From Lentilactobacillus fungorum (GTDB lineage Bacteria > Bacillota > Bacilli > Lactobacillales > Lactobacillaceae), in NCBI RefSeq assembly GCF_016860605.1, contig NZ_BNJR01000012.1, positions 124,001 through 188,000 on the forward strand: a stretch of DNA of 64,000 nucleotides, in the 5' to 3' direction. Both the position numbers and the translations under genes were made by a program. Each line of letters starts with the position of its first letter. Position 1 is the first letter of the stretch. Below are positions 14,906 through 23,373 of this stretch, in pieces. The notes under the pieces were generated by a model, which saw nothing but the letters and a program-made list of their open reading frames with translations, ran no database searches and had not been told where the DNA came from.

Positions 14906-17170
14906 ATGGAAAAGAAACATTTTGTTTACTGGCTAGCACTCATCATGGGTGTCTTCTTATTTATCGCCGGCGGTCACAATTCTGTTAAAGCTGATCTAAC
15001 GACCGATGTGGACCAGGCAATCACAACCGGCGTTACGACTATTGCCAACAAGGAAAACACAATTGACGCTTGGGATGCAACAGCATTAGCAATGAGTGAA
15101 AACGGCATTTCTGATACGCAAATTCAAGCTGCCTACCATACCATCACTACTAATAATGACTACCTAAGCGGCGGTGACGAAGGCCTCAACGGCGTTTCGA
15201 ACGTTGCCGCAATTAATGGCTTAAAGGCAATTGGCAAGGATCCCACTAACGTAGCGAATAAGAATCTCGTCACGCAAGTCATTAACGACGCCAATGATCC
15301 GGCAAGTCCTTATTCGCTTGTTAACGATCCTGAAGCTTTAAGCACTGACAATTATGGTCAAGCAAGCGAAGCCGCTAAAACAACTTTGATTGCCAAATTA
15401 ATTGCCAACCAGGATCCCAAAACCGGGATATGGAACCAATTTGATAAGGTGGATTATACTGGCCGAGCAATTTTGGCACTAGCTATGAATCCCAATCAAC
15501 CAGGGGCTTCGACCGCAATGCAAAAAGCCATTACTGGCGTCATTGATAACTTCTACCAAAAAAACGGTGGCTTTGCTGATAAGAGTGGTACATTTGGCGC
15601 CGAAAACGCCTATAACGACGCCACAATGACTGACGCGCTTGCCGCTGCGGGGGTTGACGTTTATTCACCCTTAAATGATCAGGCTGATTACAAATCACCT
15701 GTTCAGCGATTGCTTGACCAAAATGTCACTGCCGCTAATCAGTCGGCAATGTTAATTCAACAGGCAACCTATACGTTTGAACAAGCTCGATTTACCAAGG
15801 ACGGCGGTCAAGGCTCAATCTTTTCATATGCCCAAAACCAACCATTCAAACCCGGAGAACTTGCCCGCCTCAATACCGCGGCAACCAATAAAAAACAGGC
15901 TATTAATAATGATTCTCAAGCAACTGCTGATTCGAAGTCGGCAGCCATTCAAACAGTCAACCAAATCTTAGCAACTTATATTGGTAAGATTAATGCTGAT
16001 ACGACTAATAGTGCCGCTACTGCTGATCGCCAGGCCGGAATTTCTGCCATTAATGCAGTTGTCGTTCCGCAGCCAACGACTAATAATACACCAACGGGAA
16101 CGATCACCAGCACCACCTCTAATGCCATTAGCGCTACAAGTTCGTCGACGCCTTCAGCTTCAAAAGCGGCCACCTCAGTCAGTCAACCGACCGCCACACC
16201 AGTCAAAAAGCCGGTTAGTGCCAAGGGAACGGTTGTCTATGCTTTAACCACCGTCAAACTTTACAAAAGCACTCACTTTACCAAGGCCGCTCTGATCAAA
16301 ACATATCCAAAGAGGACCCGTGTCAATCGCCCAATGTTCTTGGTGATCGGTCAGGCAACTAATCAACAAAACAAGCCAATTTATAAAGTGAAGGATTTAA
16401 AGACCGGTCGAACCGGGTATGCCCTTTCTGGCGCCAAATACTTTAAAAAGGCTTACTATTCAGCTAACGTGACCAAGGTTAAAGTGATTAGTCCAAAGGG
16501 CATCAATGAATATGGCAAAGTAAGGTTAACTAACAACAAGCAGCATGTAAAAAAGCATGTTCAACTGGCTGTTAAAAAAGTTGTCAACTATGGCCGAACA
16601 ACCCGTCTGCTGCTAACAAATGGCAATTACATTTCTGGCAACAAGAAACTGGTTTTTGCAACTAGAATCAGTACCAAGAAAGCTAGTGGTCAACCAGCAC
16701 CGGCGGCCACATCGTCGTCGACTCCTACAGCACCTACTTCAACATCAACTTCGACCTCGACGCCGGCAACGACCAACCCAACTTCGACCACAACCACTAA
16801 TTCAACAGCTCCAGCGACCCCAACAGCACCAATAACCCCCGTTGTCCCAGTCGTTCCAACGAACACTGAAACAGTTACCGTCAGCGTGAGTGCAAACGGC
16901 ACAACGCTTGCTAATGGCAGCGTAACGGTTTCTAAAGGGGCAACTGCTTTGGACGCGCTAGAAGCTTTAGCTGCTAAAAATGGTTTAAATGTCACCACTA
17001 CGGGATCCGGCAGCACGGCCTACGTCACTGGCATCAACGGTTACAACGCTGGCAAGCCCGGAACGATGACCGGCTGGCTGTACGCCGTTAATGGCGGTGA
17101 ACCAGGTGTTTCAATGGGTGTCTACATCGTTAAGGATGGTGACACGATTTCGTTACTTTATAATAAGTAA
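14906..17170 (+). CDS. Surface protein: transcobalamin-like alpha domain + wall module + DUF4430 beta domain
   Basis: 754-aa exported protein. Signal peptide HFVYWLALIMGVFLFIAGG...VKA. Residues about 30-290 contain alpha/alpha-toroid repeats like those of squalene cyclases and intrinsic factor/transcobalamin (YTGRAILALAMN, NGGFADKSGTFGAENAYNDA). Residues 305-380 resemble a DUF1542-type helical repeat. After a Ser/Thr linker, residues about 430-590 look like a DUF5776 lactobacillus wall-associated module (VVYALTTVKLYKS, RTRVNRPMFLVIG). A second Thr-rich linker leads to residues about 650-754, a DUF4430 domain with VTGINGYNAGKPGTMTGWLY. Toroid plus DUF4430 mirrors the alpha and beta domains of animal B12 carriers. 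The ATG at 14906 follows AAGGAGGG; control by the riboswitch points to cobalamin capture. Confidence 0.88.
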   Translation: MEKKHFVYWLALIMGVFLFIAGGHNSVKADLTTDVDQAITTGVTTIANKENTIDAWDATALAMSENGISDTQIQAAYHTITTNNDYLSGGDEGLNGVSNVAAINGLKAIGKDPTNVANKNLVTQVINDANDPASPYSLVNDPEALSTDNYGQASEAAKTTLIAKLIANQDPKTGIWNQFDKVDYTGRAILALAMNPNQPGASTAMQKAITGVIDNFYQKNGGFADKSGTFGAENAYNDATMTDALAAAGVDVYSPLNDQADYKSPVQRLLDQNVTAANQSAMLIQQATYTFEQARFTKDGGQGSIFSYAQNQPFKPGELARLNTAATNKKQAINNDSQATADSKSAAIQTVNQILATYIGKINADTTNSAATADRQAGISAINAVVVPQPTTNNTPTGTITSTTSNAISATSSSTPSASKAATSVSQPTATPVKKPVSAKGTVVYALTTVKLYKSTHFTKAALIKTYPKRTRVNRPMFLVIGQATNQQNKPIYKVKDLKTGRTGYALSGAKYFKKAYYSANVTKVKVISPKGINEYGKVRLTNNKQHVKKHVQLAVKKVVNYGRTTRLLLTNGNYISGNKKLVFATRISTKKASGQPAPAATSSSTPTAPTSTSTSTSTPATTNPTSTTTTNSTAPATPTAPITPVVPVVPTNTETVTVSVSANGTTLANGSVTVSKGATALDALEALAAKNGLNVTTTGSGSTAYVTGINGYNAGKPGTMTGWLYAVNGGEPGVSMGVYIVKDGDTISLLYNK

Positions 17171-17193
17171 TCCCGTCTGATTATCTGAATCTT

Positions 17194-17228
17194 AAAAAGA
17201 TCTGAATTTATCCAATCCAGATCTTTTT
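17194..17228 (+). terminator. Terminator after the first cobalamin-regulated gene
   Basis: AAAAAGATCTG / CAGATCTTTTT stem with an ATT-rich loop. It would attenuate, not necessarily abolish, read-through to the next two genes; no clear separate promoter is visible between 17229 and 17262. Confidence 0.75.
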
Positions 17229-17272
17229 ATTGCTTATTAATGCTACCTTAGTTTAAAAGGAGGTTGTCTAAC

Positions 17273-18319
17273 ATGCATCCATCACTAAAAAAGTTATTAA
17301 CATCGGTAACACTAGTCCTTGCCTCATTAACATTCGCAACCAGTACCAGTGCCGCCTCAATCAAAAAAGCAAGCCAGTCAACCATCCATCGACGGACCGC
17401 TTTAACATATTCATATGCTAAAAAGATGATTACGCATAATAAGAGCGGCCTTTCAGGGAATGCCGGCCCAATTTTCAGTAAAAAAGCCAATCCAGAAACC
17501 GGTGCTTCCTCTGGTTATTCAGACTTTTTACTTGGCTTGAAGGGCAACGGGTATCGCTTTACTGCCAAAGAAAAGACGTTACTGAAAAAGAACTTGGTAA
17601 TTAAGCAAAACAGCACGGCTGCTTCACTGGCAAATGCCGTTATGGCCGTTCAAGCAATGGGACTCAATGCCAGAAATTATAAGCCTTATGGTCATCAAAA
17701 GGGCATTAACTTAGTCTCACGTCTCTATCGATCCAAAATTACCAATCAAACGGCAAGCGCCCAAGCTCAAGTCTTAATTGCCATTTCAATGAGTTCCAAG
17801 TTTAAGCAACCTCAAAAAGCTAAGTTCAGTAAGACGAGCTTGAGTACTCGGCTTGCCAAAGAGCAGTTAAATAACAACGGTTGGACTTATAATGATCGCC
17901 AAGGGACGATTGACGCAGATACCACCAGCATGGTATTGACCGCCCTAGTCAGGGGAAATTCAACTGCTGCCAGCGTGAAAACCAGTATTCAAACAGGGCA
18001 GCAATTTTTAGCCAAGATTGTTCAAAGAAATGGCGCCTTTGGCTATGTCTTTAACGGCAAAACCTCGCCAAACGCTAATTCAACTGCCGAAGCAATTATT
18101 GCCCTGTCTGCTAACCCAACCACCCACAAATATGTAAATAGTGCCAAAATGACGGCCTCCCAAACAACCACACCACTTTATGCAATGCTGACTTATGTTA
18201 ATAAAACGGGTTCAATCAAAAAAGCCGCCACTCAACTTTACGGCGTCGGCCAGGTAAACTTAGCTATCGCCGCATACAAGGCCGCACTTAATAATCGATC
18301 CGTCTATGCGATTAATTAA
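17273..18319 (+). CDS. Secreted transcobalamin-like alpha-toroid protein
   Basis: 348 aa, Sec signal peptide (LLTSVTLVLASLTFATSTSA-A). The remainder is an alpha/alpha-toroid with helical repeats: SGYSDFLLGLKGNGYRF, ASLANAVMAVQAMGLN, NNNGWTYNDRQGTIDADTTS, NGAFGYVFNGKTSPNANSTA. The repeated (N)GxFxY...NANSTAEAIIAL pattern is that of the prenyltransferase/squalene-oxidase and intrinsic-factor N-terminal fold. It has no wall anchor and no DUF4430 domain; that domain is supplied by the next gene. ATG with AGGAGG 9 nt upstream. Inference: it forms the alpha half of a two-chain cobalamin-binding protein. It is second in the riboswitch-controlled cluster. Confidence 0.85.
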   Translation: MHPSLKKLLTSVTLVLASLTFATSTSAASIKKASQSTIHRRTALTYSYAKKMITHNKSGLSGNAGPIFSKKANPETGASSGYSDFLLGLKGNGYRFTAKEKTLLKKNLVIKQNSTAASLANAVMAVQAMGLNARNYKPYGHQKGINLVSRLYRSKITNQTASAQAQVLIAISMSSKFKQPQKAKFSKTSLSTRLAKEQLNNNGWTYNDRQGTIDADTTSMVLTALVRGNSTAASVKTSIQTGQQFLAKIVQRNGAFGYVFNGKTSPNANSTAEAIIALSANPTTHKYVNSAKMTASQTTTPLYAMLTYVNKTGSIKKAATQLYGVGQVNLAIAAYKAALNNRSVYAIN

Positions 18320-18362
18320 GCTATCATTTGCTCAGTAAAAAGTACAAATGAGAGGTGACAAT

Positions 18363-19118
18363 ATGAAAAAAGTGATGGGATTCATTCTTGCCTTCGTATT
18401 GGTGATTGGGCTTGCGTTCGGGATTCAGCAGGTGGTTTCTTCAAGAAGTCACGCGCCGACTACTTCCCGACAAGCAGCCAGTTCGAGTCGAGCAAGTTCC
18501 CAAAAACAACCTGAAAAAAAGAAAGCTAACCCCAAGGCCAAACAGCATCGTTCCAAGCAAAAAACTGCCAAAAAAGCCAGTAATCATGGCAATACTAACC
18601 ATCAAGCTACTGGCAAGTCGACTAATAAAAATCAGTCAGGTTCACCAAAGGCAACCAAGGCTGTCTCAAAGTCAGCCAATTCAAACAAGCCAGCAGCAAC
18701 TAAACAGACAGCCAAGACACCAAAGGATGACAAGCTTGGCAAGATTAACCACCAAAACGAAACTAAAGTTGTTAAGAGCCACGCTAAGCCGACCAGTAAA
18801 TCGGCCAACCCAGCTGATACCATCCGAATTCATTTAAGAGTTGATGGCTATAAAAAAGTCTTTTATGCTAAAACCATGCGAGTCAAAAAGCATGCCAATG
18901 CGTTTTCAATTCTCAAGCAAACTAATTTGAAGATTAGCTATATTCCGGGACATTCCGTTTACGTCAATGGCATCAATGGCCTTCGTGAAAATGACATCAA
19001 AGCCGGATCGGGTTGGATGTTTAGTGTAAACCACAAATTCATTGACCATGCTGCTAACCTCACTCCACTGAAAAATGGTGATCAGGTTCATTGGTACTTT
19101 ACGACCCAAGGATATTGA
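18363..19118 (+). CDS. Membrane-anchored DUF4430 (transcobalamin beta-domain-like) protein
   Basis: 251 aa. N-terminal hydrophobic helix VMGFILAFVLVIGLAFGIQQVV with no clear cleavage or lipobox, so probably a membrane anchor. Residues about 25-160 form a Lys/Ser/Thr/Asn-rich disordered spacer able to span the wall. The C-terminal 90 residues are a DUF4430 domain (IRIHLRVDGYKK, YVNGINGLRENDIKAGSGWM, VNHKFI, NGDQVHWYF), paralogous to the end of the first protein. ATG 5 nt after AGAGGTG. Placed directly after the toroid gene, it looks like the beta half of a split transcobalamin-like receptor (inference). Confidence 0.85.
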   Translation: MKKVMGFILAFVLVIGLAFGIQQVVSSRSHAPTTSRQAASSSRASSQKQPEKKKANPKAKQHRSKQKTAKKASNHGNTNHQATGKSTNKNQSGSPKATKAVSKSANSNKPAATKQTAKTPKDDKLGKINHQNETKVVKSHAKPTSKSANPADTIRIHLRVDGYKKVFYAKTMRVKKHANAFSILKQTNLKISYIPGHSVYVNGINGLRENDIKAGSGWMFSVNHKFIDHAANLTPLKNGDQVHWYFTTQGY

Positions 19119-19169
19119 CCAATTAGTTATTCACCCAATTGATAGTCATTTTGACTTCGGTTAAATATG

Positions 19170-19222
19170 AAAAAATCGCACAACTACTCCCCAAATTATT
19201 GGGAATCGTTGTGCGATTTTTT
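19170..19222. terminator. Bidirectional terminator between cobalamin and xylan loci
   Basis: AAAAAATCGCACAAC / GTTGTGCGATTTTTT perfect 15-bp stem with an inner CTCCCCA..TGGGAA hairpin. It has A-tract and T-tract on both sides, serving the convergent DUF4430 and xylosidase genes. Confidence 0.9.
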
Positions 19223-19290
19223 CACTCTTTGGGATTGTTTAACTGACCAATGAGCATCCCTTTACCAAGAGATGATGATCAGACTAAACG

Positions 19291-20913
19291 TTACTCACCT
19301 AATTCTTTGTAATCAAAGTAATCAAAGGTTGCCACCTCATCATAGCCGGAATAATCAACGGCTGCCAAGCCCACAAACGCACCAGTGAAGAAGCCACCAT
19401 AAGTTTGGAGAACGTAATCATCCGACAAAACGGCCGCGTCTAAGGTTACCGGCACTTCATGCCAAGTTTCCCCATCAAAGGAATATTCATAGGTATAACT
19501 TTGTTTGCGAACCTTGGTCTTGAACCAAACGTAGTCAACGCCGGCTGGAATCTTAATGGCGTCATCTTTGAGATAAGAAGTGTAATTACCACGGTTATTT
19601 TCAGCCACTTCAATAACGTGACCTTTCTTTTCATCCCAAGTGATGAAGATCCATGACCAGTGCTTATCGTTATAGAAGTTCGTCAGCCCAGCCATTTGCT
19701 GGTACGTAAACGGATCAAATTTCACCTTGGTCTCGGCATCGAAATTAAACGCCTGCCAACGACTGGCAATCATGGAGACGTCGAAGTTACTGGTCAACGA
19801 CAAGTGGCCGATTAACTTCAACTGCCCATCGCCGAACGAGCCTGTGTGGGGGGTAAATGGCACCCGCAACGTATTCCAGTCAGTATCCAAGGTATCTTGA
19901 TCAAACTCATCGTGACGGGAATGCGTCAATGGCGCGTCAGTTTCAATGGCATCTTTTGGTGCTTCGACTTCTACTTGACCGCCGTGGCCACCAACTACTC
20001 TCGGCCAGCCTTGATCGTCCCATTCAACCTTTTGAATGGATGTTTCTCGGCCTAACGTGCTCCAGCCACGGGGATCATAAGCAGACTCCGTGTCATGGTT
20101 CCAAGGGCGCGCCATCAACGAAGCATAGTACCACTCACCACCCGGGGTTTCGACCAAGGCGCCATGACCCTGTTTTTGAATTTCAAAGTCAGGCGTGTCA
20201 AAGTTGGTGATAAATGGGCCATCTGGTTCCGTTTCAAACGAGTCTGCGGCCAGTGTCTTGGATCTGGCAACGACCTCTTGATGGGTAAAGACCGTGCCGC
20301 CCTGGGCAGCAAACAAATAATAGTAACCATCTTTTTGATAAAGGTGCGGGCCTTCAACTAATTTGACATCAGTGCCTCGATAGATGGTTCTAGCCGTTTT
20401 CGGATCCAATTTCATTGTATCCGTGTCAAACTCAGTTAATGTAATGCCATCAAATGGATGGCGATATTCTCGATGATCCCAAGTTTGCTGAACTAAGTAT
20501 TTGCGGCCGTTTTGGTCGTGGAACAGCGAAGCGTCAAAGCCAACGCCATTCAATCGAATCGGATCACTCCATGGACCGGTGATCTCTTCAGCAGTCGTCA
20601 AATAGTTAGTCATATCCTTGAAGGCACCTTCAGTGACTTTCACATCAGTATAGACAAGCCAAAACTTACCGTCCGCATACGACAAATCTGGAGCCCAAAT
20701 GCCACCTGAAGCCGGGTTGCCGTTCATATCCAACAAGGTCGTCGTTGAGAGTGGTGATGGTAATAGTTTCCAGTGAACAAGGTCCTTGGATTCATGAAGG
20801 CGAACACCCGGGAACCATTCAAAAGTTGAATTAGCAATGTAGTAAGTGTCACCTACCCGAATCATGCTGGGATCAGCATTAAATCCTGGTAATACTGGGT
20901 TTGTCAATTTCAT
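19291..20913 (-). CDS. xynB: Glycoside hydrolase family 43 beta-xylosidase
   Basis: 540-aa intracellular beta-1,4-xylosidase. The five-bladed propeller starts NPVLPGFNADPSMIRVGDTYYIANSTFEWFPG with the catalytic-base Asp in NADPS. GFDASLFHDQNGRKYL carries the pKa-modulating Asp, and KLVEGPHLYQKDGYYYLF the acid Glu. The C-terminal third (from about residue 330) is the beta-sandwich typical of XynB (LTSNFDVSMIASRWQAF). No signal peptide, so short xylosides must be imported first by the adjacent permease. The open frame extends 36 codons upstream into a non-homologous region; the ATG at 20913 after GGAAAGGA is chosen. Confidence 0.93.
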   Translation of the reverse strand: MKLTNPVLPGFNADPSMIRVGDTYYIANSTFEWFPGVRLHESKDLVHWKLLPSPLSTTTLLDMNGNPASGGIWAPDLSYADGKFWLVYTDVKVTEGAFKDMTNYLTTAEEITGPWSDPIRLNGVGFDASLFHDQNGRKYLVQQTWDHREYRHPFDGITLTEFDTDTMKLDPKTARTIYRGTDVKLVEGPHLYQKDGYYYLFAAQGGTVFTHQEVVARSKTLAADSFETEPDGPFITNFDTPDFEIQKQGHGALVETPGGEWYYASLMARPWNHDTESAYDPRGWSTLGRETSIQKVEWDDQGWPRVVGGHGGQVEVEAPKDAIETDAPLTHSRHDEFDQDTLDTDWNTLRVPFTPHTGSFGDGQLKLIGHLSLTSNFDVSMIASRWQAFNFDAETKVKFDPFTYQQMAGLTNFYNDKHWSWIFITWDEKKGHVIEVAENNRGNYTSYLKDDAIKIPAGVDYVWFKTKVRKQSYTYEYSFDGETWHEVPVTLDAAVLSDDYVLQTYGGFFTGAFVGLAAVDYSGYDEVATFDYFDYKELGE

Positions 20914-20956
20914 GATAATTAATTCCTTTCCGTTATCTAAATTTGGTCCACAATGA

Positions 20957-22438
20957 TTAAAGTAGGCCTTCACTCTTACGCTTATCAATTTCCAAGTTAA
21001 TTCGTTCAACATCTTTATCACTCAATGGGTAGCGGCTCATGATCCACATTGCGACCAGGGCCAAAACTATTGGCGCCCAAATCATTGAGAACTGAATGCC
21101 CATTAATGCTGAAGCACTTTGGTGGGCTTTAGCACCGTCAAATTTGAAGAAGGCGTTGATGTAACCTGGGATAATACCGCCTAAAGCCAAGCCAATCTTG
21201 AAGAATAGGCCCATAATGGCGTTAATAATCCCGGCCACCCGTTTTTTGGATTGATACTCACCGTAAGATACGACTTCTGGAACCAGTGACCACATGTAAC
21301 CAGTAGCGGCAGTAATTCCCCACTGCATCAAGAATCGACCAATGTAGCCGAGTAATGGAGAGTCTTTAAACGCTGGCATCTGCCATACCCACAAGATCAA
21401 TTGACCAATAATGAATAGGGCTAAGAAAATGTAGAAGAATTGTTTCTTACCAATTTTTCGTCGAACAATTGGCCACAGGAATACTAAGAAAATACCCGGA
21501 ATCGAGCCAATTAGGTTAATGGAAGCAACCCATTCTGGATGGCCAACGTTATACTGCATATAAAATGGCCAAACGGTGTTGCCAAAGAACATGAACGTAA
21601 AACCGATTAAGAAGAACATGCCCAAAACTTGAAGCGGCTTGTTACGCTTGATTTCTGCAAACAGATCTGAATACTTAACGGCATCGGTTTCTTCTTCGGT
21701 TGGCAAAACCCGTTCCTTAACGCCGAAATAAGTTACCATCAATAGTGCAAATCCGATCACCATATAGATCGACATAACTAAGAAGTATGCCCCGCCGGCA
21801 TGGGGTGAGGCGTAGTTCCCCAGGTGCAGCTTAATGCCGAAGAAACCAATATCTTTGAGCTGTTTGTCTGGAGAAGCTAGCTGAACAAATAATGGGAGGA
21901 ACGTGTAAACCATCAAATTGCCAATATTTGCTTCAGTCATTCGAACCGTTGTGAGTGTTGAAACTTCATCGTTGTCCCGAGTCAGTGATGCATTTAAGGC
22001 ACCATAAGGAATGTTTACGAACGAATAAATCATTGCGGTTGCCATGTATGAAATGAACGCATAAATAACGTTGCCCCGAACAGCTTCCATTGGGAAGAAC
22101 AACAAGGCTGCGCAGACGGTTAGCGGGATACCAAAATACAGAATGAACGGCCGATATTTCCCTCGCTTAAACTTACTCTTATCAACAACGGCACCAACCC
22201 ATGGATCCCAAAAGACATTGATCCAACGAACAATTAAGAAGATAGTTGCCCCAACGGCAGCAGAGATTCCAAAAACGGTGGTTAAATAGAACAAAAGCAT
22301 TGACCCGACTGTCCCAAAGATTAGGTTCTGGGCCAAGTCTCCGGCGCCGTAACTAATTCGCTCACCCCAAGAGAGTTTGGCAAATTCTTTTTCGGCAACG
22401 TGGGTGCTAGCAGAAGCATCATTAACATTACTTGCCAT
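20957..22438 (-). CDS. xynP: GPH-family xyloside:cation symporter
   Basis: 493 aa, 12 TM helices, glycoside-pentoside-hexuronide family. The N-terminal SYGAGDLAQNLIFGTVGSMLLFYLT and the loop DPWVGAVVDKSKFKRGKYRPF (cation-coupling and the D-x7-GRxRP-like motif) are typical of XynP/XylP permeases. There is no C-terminal EIIA-like domain. It lies 43 nt upstream of the xylosidase as an operon: import of xylobiose or xylosides, then hydrolysis. Preceded by a perfect cre site, so subject to glucose repression; the AraC gene upstream is the likely inducer. Confidence 0.92.
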   Translation of the reverse strand: MASNVNDASASTHVAEKEFAKLSWGERISYGAGDLAQNLIFGTVGSMLLFYLTTVFGISAAVGATIFLIVRWINVFWDPWVGAVVDKSKFKRGKYRPFILYFGIPLTVCAALLFFPMEAVRGNVIYAFISYMATAMIYSFVNIPYGALNASLTRDNDEVSTLTTVRMTEANIGNLMVYTFLPLFVQLASPDKQLKDIGFFGIKLHLGNYASPHAGGAYFLVMSIYMVIGFALLMVTYFGVKERVLPTEEETDAVKYSDLFAEIKRNKPLQVLGMFFLIGFTFMFFGNTVWPFYMQYNVGHPEWVASINLIGSIPGIFLVFLWPIVRRKIGKKQFFYIFLALFIIGQLILWVWQMPAFKDSPLLGYIGRFLMQWGITAATGYMWSLVPEVVSYGEYQSKKRVAGIINAIMGLFFKIGLALGGIIPGYINAFFKFDGAKAHQSASALMGIQFSMIWAPIVLALVAMWIMSRYPLSDKDVERINLEIDKRKSEGLL

Positions 22439-22682
22439 GTTTCATTCTCCTTTGCTTATAGCATATATAATGACAGGTTAGAGAATCTTTAGTATTCACC
22501 GGTCTCACCGTTTTATTAAAACAGAACCGATTAATCGGCTTTTCATTTGCTGATGGGTTGAATATAAACAAATTGCAGGTGTAAGTTGGTTAGAATGTTA
22601 GCAAATGATCAATTGATACAAACTGTTTAAATCACGGTTCTTCCTAAATGAAACCAAGGATTCACTTAACTACAGGGATTAT

Positions 22683-22696
22683 TGTATCCGCTTCCA
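22683..22696 (-). promoter_or_regulatory. cre site upstream of xynP-xynB
   Basis: TGGAAGCGGATACA on the minus strand matches the CcpA consensus TGNAANCGNWWNCA at every position. It lies downstream of a TTGACA -35-like hexamer (near 22735), consistent with CcpA roadblock repression. Confidence 0.8.
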
Positions 22697-22827
22697 CAAG
22701 ATGATATTAACTTACTTTTTAACTAGATTTTGTCAATTTGTGACCAGATAAATCCCACATAATTCTTAAGAATTTAAGGCTTGTGCTAAAAATTTGTAGC
22801 CAAAGTTGACACAAATGATATAAAAAT

Positions 22828-22870
22828 AGCATCAGTTTTAACCAAAAGTTTATTGGCTGAAACTGATGCT
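22828..22870 (-). terminator. Terminator downstream of AraC-family gene
   Basis: AGCATCAGTTTTA / TGAAACTGATGCT stem followed on the minus strand by TATTTTTATA. It would end transcripts that leave the AraC gene and cross the repeat array. Confidence 0.75.
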
Positions 22871-22984
22871 TGATTAAGAAAAAGATTAACAAATCACTTT
22901 TTCGCTTGTTAGTGATTGCTGAATTTCATGGTTGGCTTGCTTTGGCAAAATGTCTCATTCGGCACAACGGATTTGGCCTAATTG

Positions 22985-23370
22985 GTGCTCCAGGCAGAAA
23001 CTTCCGTACAAGCACCTCTAGCAAAAATCCCAGGCCCGGGGATTTCCTGGGACTTGGCTACTGAGCCGAAACGTGCTCCACAAAGCAGAAGTCTGCACAT
23101 AAGTCACTTCCACCAAAAATCCCAAGCCCGGGGATTTCCTGGGACTTGGCTACTGAGCCGAAACGTGCTCCGCCAGGCAGAAACTTCCGTATAAGCACCT
23201 CTAGCAAAAATCCCAGGCCCGGGGATTTTCTTGAGGCTGGGCTACTGCGCCGAAACGTGCTCCACAAAGCAGAAACTTCCGCATAAGCACCCCTAACGCA
23301 AATTCCAAAACCGGGAATTTACGTTAGGGGACCTTATGCTCCAGTTTCTAACCGCTTTGTTCCGCACTCT
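22985..23370. repeat. Tandem array of four palindromic-repeat units (R6a-d)
   Basis: Four units start with GTGCTCC at 22985, 23073, 23165 and 23257 (periods 88, 92, 92 bp). Each has CAGGCAGAAAC or CAAAGCAGAA, a GCACCTCTAGC-type arm and an AAAAATCCCAGGCCCGGGGATTT core. In units 1-3 the right arm is replaced by TTGGCTACTGAGCCGAAAC or a close variant, giving a unit junction unlike the single copies. Unit 4 ends in the normal right arm (GTTAGGGG...CTTATGCTCCAGTTTC). Open frames across the array are repeat artefacts. Confidence 0.82.
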
Positions 23371-23373
23371 CTC

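Noticed and set aside
15976-17016. Several open frames antisense or out of frame within the Thr/Ser-rich surface protein
   Set aside because: They mirror the repetitive linker codons (ACN/TCN) and encode Val- or Gln/Arg-rich low-complexity strings.
18363-19118. Third cobalamin-locus protein as a lipoprotein
   Set aside because: No cysteine follows the N-terminal helix; the anchor is better read as an uncleaved TM helix.
22870-23267. Open frames of 64-70 codons on both strands
   Set aside because: They consist of the tandem palindromic repeat (repeated PRPGDFLGLGY-like strings) and have no ribosome site; artefacts of the array.
22985-23370. CRISPR array
   Set aside because: Units are about 90 bp of almost entirely repeated palindrome with no unique spacers and no cas genes in the window.
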